Source of the DNA: Streptomyces sp. MP131-18
GTDB taxonomy: Bacteria; Actinomycetota; Actinomycetes; Streptomycetales; Streptomycetaceae
Direction of reading: 5' to 3'
Assembly: GCF_001984575.1 (NCBI RefSeq)
Contig: NZ_LZNS01000001.1
Span: 3,075,476-3,139,475, forward strand
Length of the DNA stretch: 64,000 nucleotides
In this document: in pieces, positions 48,864 to 57,094 of the stretch
Numbering within the stretch: position 1 is the stretch's first letter
Layout: every line of letters begins with the position of its first letter
Translations under genes and position numbers: made by a program
The notes under the pieces: generated by a model
Told to the model about the DNA's origin: nothing
Seen by the model: the letters and a program-made list of their open reading frames with translations, nothing else
Database searches by the model: none

Positions 48864-49199
48864 TCAGGAGGCGACCGGCCCGCCGAAGATGTCGATGCTT
48901 TCGCCCTCGGCGAGGGTCACGATGGCGCGCTTGGTGCTCGCACGCCTGCCGAAGCCGGTCCGGGTGCGCTTGCGCTTGCCCTGCCGGTTGATGGTGTGGA
49001 CCGAGGTGACCTTGACCGAGAAGACCGCCTGGACGGCCTGCTTGATCTGGGTCTTGTTGGCGCGCGGGTCGACGATGAACGTGTACTTGTTCTCGTCGAG
49101 GAGCGCGTAGCTCTTCTCGGACACCACGGGCTTGATCAGGATGTCGTGCGGGTCCGGGAAGTGCTTGCTCGAGATGTCGGTGACGGTGGCGTCAGTCAT
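48864..49199 (-). CDS. rplW: 50S ribosomal protein L23
   Basis: 111 residues. The core starts at [38 protein letters not shown]. The first ~18 residues are a variable extension. L23 docks trigger factor and SRP at the tunnel exit. The ATG overlaps the rplD stop (TGATG). Confidence 0.97.
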   Translation of the reverse strand: MTDATVTDISSKHFPDPHDILIKPVVSEKSYALLDENKYTFIVDPRANKTQIKQAVQAVFSVKVTSVHTINRQGKRKRTRTGFGRRASTKRAIVTLAEGESIDIFGGPVAS

Positions 49200-49867
49200 C
49201 AGGCGTCACTCCCTTCGGGCTGCTTGTCGAACGCGACCTTGTCGGCGCTGCGGCCGGCCACGAAGCGCTCGAAGGCGGCCTTGGTGAACACGACGTCGTC
49301 TGAGTCCAGCACGTCGTAGGTGTTGAGCTGGCCCGGGTCGAGCAGGTGCACCCGGGGCAGGTTGCGGGCCGAGAGCCACGCGGTCTCGTCGGAACGCTCC
49401 GCGACGAGCAGCACCTTCTTGCGGTCGCTGATCTTGCCCAGCAGGGACTTGGCGGCCTTGGTGGAGATGTCCCCGTCCACGACGCCGGTGACGACGTGGA
49501 TGCGGTTGTGCCTGGCCCGGTCGGTGAGGGCACCGCGCAGCGCGGCGGCCTTCATCTTCTTCGGGGTCCGCTGCGAGTAGTCGCGCGGCACGGGGCCGTG
49601 CACGACGCCACCGCCGGCGAACTGCGGCGCACGGACGGAGCCCTGGCGGGCGCGGCCGGTGCCCTTCTGGCGGTACGGCTTCTTGCCTCCGCCGCGGACC
49701 TCGCCACGGGTCTTGGTCTTGTGCGTGCCCTGGCGGGCGGCCGCCAGCTGGGCGACGACGACCTGGTGGATCAGCGGGATGCTGACCCGGGCGTCGAAGA
49801 TCTCCGCGGGGAGCTCGACGGTCCCGGTCTTCTCGCCGGCCGGCGAAAGGATGTCAACGGTGCTCAT
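49199..49867 (-). CDS. rplD: 50S ribosomal protein L4
   Basis: 222 residues from ATG 49865-49867 ([20 protein letters not shown]). The tunnel loop [27 protein letters not shown] is intact. In some bacteria L4 represses the S10 operon. It starts 7 bp after rplC. Confidence 0.97.
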   Translation of the reverse strand: MSTVDILSPAGEKTGTVELPAEIFDARVSIPLIHQVVVAQLAAARQGTHKTKTRGEVRGGGKKPYRQKGTGRARQGSVRAPQFAGGGVVHGPVPRDYSQRTPKKMKAAALRGALTDRARHNRIHVVTGVVDGDISTKAAKSLLGKISDRKKVLLVAERSDETAWLSARNLPRVHLLDPGQLNTYDVLDSDDVVFTKAAFERFVAGRSADKVAFDKQPEGSDA

Positions 49868-49874
49868 GATGGGA

Positions 49875-50519
49875 TCAGGCCCCCTTGGCCGCGGTGCGGA
49901 CCAGGACGAGGCCGCCGTTGGGGCCGGGCACCGCGCCCTTGATGAGCAGCAGGCCCTTCTCCGCGTCAACGGCGTGGACGGTCAGGTTCTGGGTGGTGAC
50001 GCGCTCGTTGCCCATACGGCCGGCCATGCGCACGCCCTTGAACACGCGGCCCGGGGTGGCGCAGCCGCCGATGGAGCCGGGCGAGCGGTGCTTGCGCTGG
50101 GTGCCGTGCGAGGCGCCGAGGCCGTGGAAGCCGTGGCGCTTCATGACACCGGCGGTGCCCTTGCCCTTGCTGGTGCCGGTCACGTCGACCCGGACGCCGG
50201 ACTCGAACACCTCGGCGGTGACTTCCTGGCCGAGGGTGTATTCGGCGGCGTCCCCGGTGCGGATCTCCACCAGGTGACGGCGGGGAGTGACGTCGGCCTT
50301 GGCGAAGTGGCCCTTGAGGGGCTTGTTCACCTTGCGCGGGTCGATCTCGCCGAACGCGATCTGGACGGACTCGTAGCCGTCCCTGTCGTTGGTGCGGACC
50401 TGGGTGACGACACAGGGCCCGGCCTTGACCACGGTCACGGGAACGATGCGGTTGCTGTCGTCCCAGACCTGGGTCATGCCGAGCTTCTCGCCCAGGACGC
50501 CCTTGATCTGCTTGGTCAT
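49875..50519 (-). CDS. rplC: 50S ribosomal protein L3
   Basis: 214 residues ([36 protein letters not shown]). The central extension [37 protein letters not shown] is conserved. It starts 16 bp after rpsJ. Confidence 0.98.
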   Translation of the reverse strand: MTKQIKGVLGEKLGMTQVWDDSNRIVPVTVVKAGPCVVTQVRTNDRDGYESVQIAFGEIDPRKVNKPLKGHFAKADVTPRRHLVEIRTGDAAEYTLGQEVTAEVFESGVRVDVTGTSKGKGTAGVMKRHGFHGLGASHGTQRKHRSPGSIGGCATPGRVFKGVRMAGRMGNERVTTQNLTVHAVDAEKGLLLIKGAVPGPNGGLVLVRTAAKGA

Positions 50520-50535
50520 CTCTCTTCCGCGCCTC

Positions 50536-50844
50536 TCAGAGCTTGATCTCGATGTCGACGCCGGCCGGCAGGTCCAGGCGCATCAGCGAGTCAACGGTCT
50601 TGGGGGTCGGGTCGAGAATGTCGATCAGCCGCTTGTGCGTGCGCATCTCGAAGTGCTCGCGCGAGTCCTTGTACTTGTGCGGCGACTTGATGACGCAGTA
50701 CACATTCTTCTCAGTGGGCAGCGGCACCGGGCCCGCGACCGACGCACCCGTGCGGGTCACCGTCTCGACGATCTTCTTCGCCGAGTTGTCGATGACCTCG
50801 TGGTCGTAGGCCTTGAGCCGAATGCGGATCTTCTGTCCCGCCAT
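50536..50844 (-). CDS. rpsJ: 30S ribosomal protein S10
   Basis: 102 residues from ATG 50842-50844 ([29 protein letters not shown]). Upstream in-frame starts (to 51162) have no family match. First gene of the S10 operon. Its 5' region carries a 25-bp element shared with rpsL. Confidence 0.98.
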   Translation of the reverse strand: MAGQKIRIRLKAYDHEVIDNSAKKIVETVTRTGASVAGPVPLPTEKNVYCVIKSPHKYKDSREHFEMRTHKRLIDILDPTPKTVDSLMRLDLPAGVDIEIKL

Positions 50845-50907
50845 GGCTACTTCGTAGTCCTGTCTCTCGTCAACGCTCTGGAACCCGGGGCCGCACCTCC
50901 CCTCGCT

Positions 50908-50932
50908 CCGACCCACGCGGTCGGGTGTGTCG
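50908..50932 (-). promoter_or_regulatory. 25-bp element shared with rpsL leader (rpsJ copy)
   Basis: Identical over 25 bases to 63812-63836. Read on the minus strand it contains CCGACC-GCGTG-GGTCGG, a 6-bp stem with a 5-base loop, preceded by CGACACAC. It lies about 64 bp upstream of rpsJ. Confidence 0.75.
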
Positions 50933-50961
50933 CACTCGTTCCCAGAGTTCGCCGCTGGGGC

Positions 50962-50989
50962 ACCTCCCAGCCGACAGGCTGGGGGAGGT
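50962..50989. repeat. REP-like intergenic palindrome
   Basis: ACCTCCCAGCC (50962-50972) pairs with GGCTGGGGGAGGT (50977-50989) with a two-base bulge and a GACA loop. I recall similar CCTCCCAGC/GCTGGGGGAGG palindromes scattered between genes in Streptomyces. A related hairpin lies at 60615-60629 ahead of tuf. Confidence 0.65.
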
Positions 50990-51257
50990 TTCCTCTGCGA
51001 GGAGTGGGGGGAGAACTTCCACCGGGCGCCTGGTCGATACCCCGCCAACGCTTCCCGGAAGATCCCGGTATTTCCACCTCTGCCGCTGTGACCAGGGCAT
51101 ATATGGGGTGACGAATACAGTGGGACTCGCTTCCGGTCCTCCCGGCGGGAGGCGCGCGGCATCGGCTCTCAACCGAGCAACCTGGTCAGTGTGCCATATG
51201 GGCCGCCACCCATGCCAATCGGACGCCGGGGCCCGGCCGGGGCCGGCGGCCTTGCGG

Positions 51258-52733
51258 CTACTCGGCCGCGGCGGGCCCGGGGGCGTGCAGCCGCAGCACC
51301 GCGCGCTCCGCCCACTCCGGTGGACGGCCGAGGAGCGATACCACGATCATCACCATGAACGCAAGGGGCACCGTCCACGCCGCGGGCTGCGCGAGCAGCA
51401 CCACCAGCCAGCCGGGTCCCGGATCGGTCAGCACCGAGGCGAGCGCCGCACCCGTTGCTGCGAGCACGCCGACGGCGAGGCCGGCCGTTGCACCCGCCCG
51501 CGTCAGCCCGCGCCACCAGATGCCGAGCACGAGCAGCGGGCAGAACGTCGAGGCGGCCACCGCGAACGCCCAGCCCACCGCCACGTTGATGTCCACGCTG
51601 CGCGCGGGCAGCGAGAGCAGCACCGCGACCAGCGCGCCCGCCGCCACCGCGAGCCGCAGCCGCGGCACGCTCGCCCGCGACAGGTCGTGCGAAAGGCCCC
51701 CGGCCAGCGCCATCAGCAGCCCGGACGAGGTGGAGAGGAACGCGGCGAACGCCCCCGCCGCCACGATCGCGGTCAGCACCGACCCCCAGCCGCCCGGCAC
51801 GATCTCGCCCGGCAGCACCACCGTCACGGTGTCCGTGTCACCGCCCCGCACCAGGCCGGGCGTGAACACCCGGCCCAGCAGCCCGTACACCGCGGGGAAG
51901 AGGTAGAAGACGCCGAGCAGCACGATCACGCCGACCGCGACCCGGCGCGCCACCGCGGCCGTTGCGCTGGTGTGGAAGCGCATGATGACGTGCGGCAGGC
52001 CCACCGCGCCCAGCGTCGTCGCCAGCAGCACGGACCAGGTCGCCAGCAGCGGCTGGCCCGAGCCCTCCAGGTCGAGCAGCGGGCGGCTCCACTCCGACAC
52101 GTCCATCCGCAGGGCCTCCTGGCGCGCGTCGTCACCGGCGTGCACGATCAGGAAGATCGCGGGCACCGCGATGAACAGCAGCTTCACCACGTAGTGGAAG
52201 CCCTGCACATAGGTGGCCGAACGCATGCCGCCCGCCGCGATCGACGCGGTCACCACCGATCCGGCCAGGACGACCCCGACCCAGTACGGCGTACCGCTGA
52301 CGAGGTGCAGCACCACGCCCGCGCCCTTGAACTGCGGTACCAGGTACAGCCACATGATCACCAGCACGATGACCGCGCAGAGTTTGCGTATGGTCTGCGA
52401 GCCCAGCCGGTAGTCGGCGAAGTCCGGCACGGTGTACGCGCCCGAGCGCCGCATCGGCCCCGCGACCAGGGCGGCGACGGCGACGTAGCCAGCGGTGAAC
52501 CCGACGGCGTACCACAGCGAGCCGATGCCGTTCTTCAGCATCAGCCCGGCGAGGCCGAGCACCGAGGCCGCGGACACGTACTCGCCCGCGATGGCCATGG
52601 CGTTCCAGCCGGGCGCGACGCGGCGGGAGGCGACGAGGAAGTCCGGTGTGGTCAGCCGGGTGGCCCGCACGCCGTAGACGCCGATCGCCATGCTCGCCGC
52701 GAACAGCAGCCCGATCGCCAGGAGTCCGGTCAT
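51258..52733 (-). CDS. Sodium/solute symporter (SSS family)
   Basis: 491 residues with about 13 membrane segments. SSS features include GEYVSAASVLGLAGLML near the start, LPHVIMRFHT, and AAFLSTSSGLLMALAGGLSHDL. The closest type is the cation/acetate (monocarboxylate) branch, which is inferred. The ATG overlaps the stop of the DUF485-type gene (ATGA). It is the last of four genes joined by overlaps: kinase, regulator, small membrane protein and transporter. The regulator probably controls it. Confidence 0.9.
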   Translation of the reverse strand: MTGLLAIGLLFAASMAIGVYGVRATRLTTPDFLVASRRVAPGWNAMAIAGEYVSAASVLGLAGLMLKNGIGSLWYAVGFTAGYVAVAALVAGPMRRSGAYTVPDFADYRLGSQTIRKLCAVIVLVIMWLYLVPQFKGAGVVLHLVSGTPYWVGVVLAGSVVTASIAAGGMRSATYVQGFHYVVKLLFIAVPAIFLIVHAGDDARQEALRMDVSEWSRPLLDLEGSGQPLLATWSVLLATTLGAVGLPHVIMRFHTSATAAVARRVAVGVIVLLGVFYLFPAVYGLLGRVFTPGLVRGGDTDTVTVVLPGEIVPGGWGSVLTAIVAAGAFAAFLSTSSGLLMALAGGLSHDLSRASVPRLRLAVAAGALVAVLLSLPARSVDINVAVGWAFAVAASTFCPLLVLGIWWRGLTRAGATAGLAVGVLAATGAALASVLTDPGPGWLVVLLAQPAAWTVPLAFMVMIVVSLLGRPPEWAERAVLRLHAPGPAAAE

Positions 52734-53095
52734 TCGCGCTCGATCCGTTCCGCGGCGCGCACGTGCAGCACCGCGATGACGAGCAGCAGCGGGTAGCTGG
52801 CGCCCATCAGCAGCAGCCAGGACACGGGGAAGCCCCAGGCCGTGACCCGGCCGAGCACCGTGAGGCCGCCCAGCAGGCCGCTGAGCCCGAACAGCAGCAG
52901 CCCGAGCGCGCCCAGCGTCCTGGCGGCGAGCCGCCGCTGCCGGTGGAAGAGGGCGCGGGCCGCGGCCAGTTCCTCGTCGCCTTCTGAGCCGGGCACGGGC
53001 AGCGGCAGCAGGTGCTGCGCGGGCCGGTGTCTGCGCGACAGCGCGATCCGCGTCTGCGGGCTGGTCACCCGCACCCGGCGCGGGGCCCCGCTCAT
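52730..53095 (-). CDS. Small two-helix membrane protein (DUF485-like symporter partner)
   Basis: 121 residues. A basic N-terminus is followed by two membrane segments (LGALGLLLFGLSGLLGGLTVLG and VSWLLLMGASYPLLLVIAVLHV). It lies in the position DUF485 proteins hold ahead of SSS transporters. The sequence match is weaker than for the gene at 58795. Overlaps both neighbours by ATGA. Confidence 0.72.
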   Translation of the reverse strand: MSGAPRRVRVTSPQTRIALSRRHRPAQHLLPLPVPGSEGDEELAAARALFHRQRRLAARTLGALGLLLFGLSGLLGGLTVLGRVTAWGFPVSWLLLMGASYPLLLVIAVLHVRAAERIERE

Positions 53096-53853
53096 CTTCG
53101 GCTCGTCTCGTCCCTGACGGCCGCGAGCAACCGTTCCTTCAGGGCTCGGGAGTGGCGGCGGCTGACCGGGACATCGCCCGCGGGGGTACAGGCCAGCAGG
53201 CCGGAGGAGCTGCTGACCCGCAGGTCCCTGACCCAGCGGACGGCGACCAGGTAGCCGCGGTGGGCCCGGACGAACCCGGCCACGGCCCAGACCTCCTCCA
53301 GGTAGGTCAGCGACAGCCGGATCAGGTGCGAGCCCTCAGCGGTGTGCAGCCGCACGTAGTCGCCGTGCGCCTCGGCGAACTGGATGTCGTCGCGGTGCAC
53401 GAAGACGGTGTGCCGCCCGGTCTCGATCTGCACCACCGACAGTTCGTCCGCGGGCTCGTCCCGCGCCGCGTCCTGCGCGGGCCGGCGCAGGACGCCGACG
53501 CGGCCGACCGCCTCGGCCAGCCGTTCCGGCCTGACCGGCTTGAGCAGGTAGTCGGCCGCGCCGATGCCGAACGCCTCGACCGCGTGGTGCTCGGAGGCGG
53601 TGACGAAGACGATGGCGGGCGGCGCCGAGAGCATGCTGAGGACACGGGCGACCTCCATGCCGTCGAGTCCCGGCATGGAGATGTCGAGGAAGACCGCGTC
53701 GTAGGTCTCCGTTCCCAGCAGCCGGACCGCGGCCTCGCCGCCGTCCGCCTCGCCGACCGCGCCGATCTCCGGCAGGGCGCCGAGCATCGCGGCCAGTTCG
53801 TGGCGGGTGGATGCCTCGTCCTCGACGACGAGGGCCCGCAGCTGACTCTTCAA
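53092..53853 (-). CDS. LytTR-family response regulator
   Basis: 253 residues from a TTG at 53851-53853 that overlaps the kinase stop (TTGA). The receiver domain has E11-D12 and the phosphate-accepting Asp57 in AVFLDISMPG, plus Lys in LLKPVRPERL. The C-terminal LytTR DNA-binding domain has VFVHRDDIQFAEAHGDYVRLHT and FVRAHRGYLVAVRWV. It pairs with the kinase just upstream. The symporter genes directly downstream are the likely target. Confidence 0.93.
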   Translation of the reverse strand: MKSQLRALVVEDEASTRHELAAMLGALPEIGAVGEADGGEAAVRLLGTETYDAVFLDISMPGLDGMEVARVLSMLSAPPAIVFVTASEHHAVEAFGIGAADYLLKPVRPERLAEAVGRVGVLRRPAQDAARDEPADELSVVQIETGRHTVFVHRDDIQFAEAHGDYVRLHTAEGSHLIRLSLTYLEEVWAVAGFVRAHRGYLVAVRWVRDLRVSSSSGLLACTPAGDVPVSRRHSRALKERLLAAVRDETSRR

Positions 53854-54932
53854 TTCGCGACCACTCCTCGCATGAAACGCGGCACCCGCACGACGACCTT
53901 CGTGCCGCTGCCCGGCGCGGTCTCGATCACCAGACCGTATTCGGAGCCGTACACGGTGCGCAGCCGCTGGTCGACGTTGGCGAGCCCCACGCCGTTCCGC
54001 CCGCCGTCGGGGGCGGCGCCGGCCTTCCGCGGGCGTTCGCCGGCGAGCACGGCCCGGGCGAAGGCGGGGTCCATGCCGACGCCGTCGTCCTCCACCTCGA
54101 TCACGCACAGCGGCCCCTCCCCGAAGCCGGAGACGCTGATGGAGCCAGGCCCCGGCTTGGGTTCGAGGCCGTGCCGTACGGCATTCTCCACGATCGGCTG
54201 GATGACCAGGAAGGGGATGGCGACGGGCAGCACCTCGGGCGCCATCCGCACGGTCAGCTCCATGCGGTCGTCGAACCGGGCCCGCTGGAGCTCCAGGTAG
54301 GTCTGCACGGCCTGGAGCTCGTCGGCGACGGTGGCGTAGTCCCCCTGGGTGGAGAAGCTGTAGCGCAGATAGTCGGCGAAATCGTTCAGCAAGGTGCGGG
54401 CCCGGTCGGGATCGGTCCGGATACGGGCGCCGATGACGGCCAGCGCGTTGTGCAGGAAGTGCGGGGAGATCTGCGCCCTGAGCGTGCGGAGATCGGCCTG
54501 GGCGATGCGGCTCCTGGCCCGGCGCAGCGCCGCGTGGTCCAGGGAACGGGCGACCAGCGCCGCGACCGCGCTCAGCTCCGCGTCCGCGCCCCCGCGCACC
54601 GCGAGCGCGCCGGACAGCTCGCCCGCGACGATCAGCGGCACGGCCGTCCACGGCGGCCGGTGCGCGGTCGTGGCCTGCTCGTACGCCTGGGCCAGCAGCC
54701 CGGCCAGCTCCTCCTCCTGCGGCCCGGGACCCGCCACGGCCACCGGCGGCCCGTCGAGACCGGCGAGCACCACGGTCTCCGCCCCGAGCAGGCGCCGCAG
54801 CCGCCGGGCGGCCGAGGCGGCGCCGCGGCCGCCGAGCCCGTCCTGGAGATCGGCGTCGATCTTCTGCACGACGGTCAGCACCCTCGCGGTCTTGGCCTCG
54901 TCCGGCCGCTCCCGACGCATCCGGTCCAGCAT
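53850..54932 (-). CDS. LytS-type sensor histidine kinase (cytoplasmic)
   Basis: 360 residues. A GAF-like sensor lies at about 35-135, with no clear membrane segment. The His-kinase box is QISPHFLHNAL (His158). The ATPase part has QPIVENAVRHGL, EDDGVGM and NGVGLANVDQRL. It should phosphorylate the LytTR regulator whose TTG start overlaps its stop. The ligand is unknown; a carboxylate or energy signal is suggested only by the linked transporter. Confidence 0.92.
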   Translation of the reverse strand: MLDRMRRERPDEAKTARVLTVVQKIDADLQDGLGGRGAASAARRLRRLLGAETVVLAGLDGPPVAVAGPGPQEEELAGLLAQAYEQATTAHRPPWTAVPLIVAGELSGALAVRGGADAELSAVAALVARSLDHAALRRARSRIAQADLRTLRAQISPHFLHNALAVIGARIRTDPDRARTLLNDFADYLRYSFSTQGDYATVADELQAVQTYLELQRARFDDRMELTVRMAPEVLPVAIPFLVIQPIVENAVRHGLEPKPGPGSISVSGFGEGPLCVIEVEDDGVGMDPAFARAVLAGERPRKAGAAPDGGRNGVGLANVDQRLRTVYGSEYGLVIETAPGSGTKVVVRVPRFMRGVVAN

Positions 54933-54996
54933 GGCCCGAACCTAGCCGAGCGAGCCCTGACCGAGTAAGCCCCGGGCGACGGCGGCCGGCTCCGGG

Positions 54997-56064
54997 TCAG
55001 GGCGCGGCGCGGCCGGCCTGGTGTCCGCGCCGCCGCTCCCGCTCCCGCTCGCGCTCCTCCACCTCCGCGAGCGGCGGGTGCAGCTGCATCGGGCCGTAGG
55101 GGTCCTCGTCGCTGGGGCGCGGCGGCTCCGGCCCGTCCGGGCCGATCCGCATGAGCCGTTCGACGCGGATGATGCGGAAGCGCCGCCCGAGCACGTGCAG
55201 CTCGTCGGCGGGCGGCCCGCAGCGGTATCGCTCCGCGGCGCGGGCGTAGCGCCCGGCCTCCTCCGCGGAGATGCCCTGCTCCAGCTTGGGCAGGAACTCG
55301 GCCAGATAGTTGTACAGGGTGGCGCGCGCCTCCTGCGGGGTGGACTGGAGCGTCGCCATCGGCTCCCACGACCGCGTCTTCCGCTCGGCGAACGTGAACG
55401 TCGCGGGCAGCAGCACCAGGCCCGGATGCGTGGTCAGCGCCCTGCGCGAATCGTCGCGCACGTCCTTGGGAATCCGCTTCGCCTCGTAGTGCAGCGGCAG
55501 CAGCTCCATGCGCTGGATGCTCTCCATGACGCCGGTCGGGCTCGCGTGGTCGATGACGAAGCCTTCGGTGCGGCTGGCCGTGCCCCGGCGGTGGCGCTCG
55601 GCGAGGTCGCGGCCGGGCTCGTCCGGGTCGGTGGGCCGCGGGCCCTCGATGCCGTCGGGGCCGATGCGGGCGAACTCGTCGCCGCGGACGATCCGGTACC
55701 TGGTGTCGCCCACCCGCACCTCGTCCACCGCCTCGGTCTCCAGCACGGCGACGGCGTCGAGCAGTTGCTCGCGCAGGGGATCGCCGGGCCGGGTCTTGTC
55801 CTTGGCCTTGAACCACAGATGGGAATTCAGCCCGTCGCGCGAGTGCTGCGCGAATCCGTCCGCCACGTCGTTCAGCAGCCGCCAGACGGGGCCGTCCTCG
55901 CGGCGCTGCTCGGCGAACCCGAAGACCGGGCCCCTGATGACGATGTGCGGATACCGCTCGGCGGCCTCGATGGTGTCCTGCTCGGTGACCTCCGAGACCG
56001 GATCGTCCCGGCGGGTCACCCGGAACGTCAGATGGCGCGGTGGGCTGTTCCGGTGATCCTTCAT
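54997..56064 (-). CDS. DUF5954-family protein
   Basis: 355 residues, soluble, with two related halves. Each half has a YRIVRGDEFARIGPDGIEGPRPTD-like block (second copy FRIIRVERLMRIGPDGPEPPRPSD), so it is an internal duplication. The C-terminal end is a run of Arg-Glu repeats. I recognise it as a Streptomyces family of unknown function. It ends 64 bp before the kinase gene on the same strand, and it is unclear whether they share a transcript. Confidence 0.78.
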   Translation of the reverse strand: MKDHRNSPPRHLTFRVTRRDDPVSEVTEQDTIEAAERYPHIVIRGPVFGFAEQRREDGPVWRLLNDVADGFAQHSRDGLNSHLWFKAKDKTRPGDPLREQLLDAVAVLETEAVDEVRVGDTRYRIVRGDEFARIGPDGIEGPRPTDPDEPGRDLAERHRRGTASRTEGFVIDHASPTGVMESIQRMELLPLHYEAKRIPKDVRDDSRRALTTHPGLVLLPATFTFAERKTRSWEPMATLQSTPQEARATLYNYLAEFLPKLEQGISAEEAGRYARAAERYRCGPPADELHVLGRRFRIIRVERLMRIGPDGPEPPRPSDEDPYGPMQLHPPLAEVEERERERERRRGHQAGRAAP

Positions 56065-56115
56065 GTGCTCAGTGTGACCTCACCACCGGTGTGCGGTCAG
56101 TCGATTACACAAAGT

Positions 56116-56131
56116 CCCCTCTTTGGAGGGG
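56116..56131 (-). terminator. Hairpin downstream of the NAD(P)-binding gene
   Basis: CCCCTC and GAGGGG form a 6-bp stem with a TTTG loop. On the minus strand ACTTTGTGTAAT follows. It lies between the NAD(P)-binding gene and the DUF5954 start and may be a terminator. Confidence 0.5.
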
Positions 56132-56227
56132 CTAACTTGCCCCCGCGTTCACGGTTTCACGCGCCTTTTCACCACCGGAACGAGTGAACGGCCGCGGAGC
56201 GGTCCTGGCGGCCCCGGCCGCCCGGCG

Positions 56228-56890
56228 TCAACTCCGCTCATAGCCGACCGTGAAGCGCTCGCCGATGTGGCGGGCGTCCTCCACCTCGTCGACGAGCGCC
56301 GCCGCGTAGTCCTCCGTGGAGATCCGGCTGACGCCCTCGGCGTCGGTGACCAGCTCGTCCAGGCCCGTGCGGTAGGCACCGGTGCGCCGACCGGGCTCGA
56401 TCACGGCCGCGGGGCTGAGGCTCGTCCAGCGCAACTCCCCCGCTTCGCACCGCAGATACTCCAGCGCGTCGCTGTGCGCGTGCATGATCTGGCGGACCTC
56501 GTCCGGCAGTCCCGGCGCGTCCATGACCCGGCTGCCGTCCGGGGTGCGCAACGAGCCCGCGCCGCCGACCATGATCAGCCGCGGCGCCGCCGCGCCGAGC
56601 GCGTGCAGCCCGGCCACCAGCGACCGGGCGGAAGGACCGATCAGCGCCTCGTGCCCCGGCCCGTCGCCGCCACCGACCGCGCTGATCAGCACATCGCGGC
56701 CGCCGGCCACCGCGCTGACCGACGCCGGGTCGAGTACGTCGCCGGTGAGCACGGACAGCCGGCGATGCGTCCTGGTGATCGATCCCGGGTCCCTGACCAC
56801 GGCGGCGACGTCGTGCCCGCGGTCGAGCGCCTCGCTGACGATGCGGTGGCCGATGGCGCCGTTCGCCCCGAAAATCGCGATCCTGGCCAT
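56228..56890 (-). CDS. NAD(P)H-binding (NmrA/SDR-atypical) protein
   Basis: 220 residues. The N-terminal Rossmann motif is IFGANGAIGHRIVSEALDRGHDV, followed by VLTGDVLDPASV. There is no Tyr-x3-Lys catalytic pair in the classical position, so it belongs to the atypical extended or NmrA-like group. SGRISTEDYAAALVDEV-like text near the end (here SRISTEDYAAALVDEV) is common in this group. The substrate is unknown. Confidence 0.85.
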   Translation of the reverse strand: MARIAIFGANGAIGHRIVSEALDRGHDVAAVVRDPGSITRTHRRLSVLTGDVLDPASVSAVAGGRDVLISAVGGGDGPGHEALIGPSARSLVAGLHALGAAAPRLIMVGGAGSLRTPDGSRVMDAPGLPDEVRQIMHAHSDALEYLRCEAGELRWTSLSPAAVIEPGRRTGAYRTGLDELVTDAEGVSRISTEDYAAALVDEVEDARHIGERFTVGYERS

Positions 56891-57007
56891 GTGATGCTCC
56901 CCTGTGCGCTGCGGTACCGGCTGACCTCCGCCAGGGTGCCACCGGCGCGTCGCCTACGCGGCGGCGCCGCGCGGGGCGGGGAACGATGCGGCCGGGGCAC
57001 GGCAGTG

Positions 57008-57094
57008 CCCGGGGCCCCGAGAGGGGAAGCTCGGGGCCCCGGGCGGGGAGCCGGGCGGGGATTCCCGGCGGACGGCGGCTTGAGGGAAGCCGCC
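57008..57094 (-). terminator. Two hairpins after the acetate-type symporter
   Basis: The first hairpin (57074-57081 with 57087-57094) touches the stop codon. The second is a perfect 14-bp stem (57008-57021 with 57030-57043) with an 8-base loop. The second is the stronger candidate for ending the DUF485-symporter transcript. Confidence 0.75.

Larger units (their letters stand above)
50845..51257. other. 413-bp leader/intergenic region upstream of rpsJ
   Basis: No gene is supported. It holds the shared 25-bp element (50908-50932) and a REP-like palindrome (50962-50989). An A/T-rich CATATATG on the minus strand near 51097-51104 could be a -10 for rpsJ, but no convincing -35 was found with it. 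The far end (51180-51257) holds GC-rich inverted repeats after the symporter stop. Confidence 0.6.
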
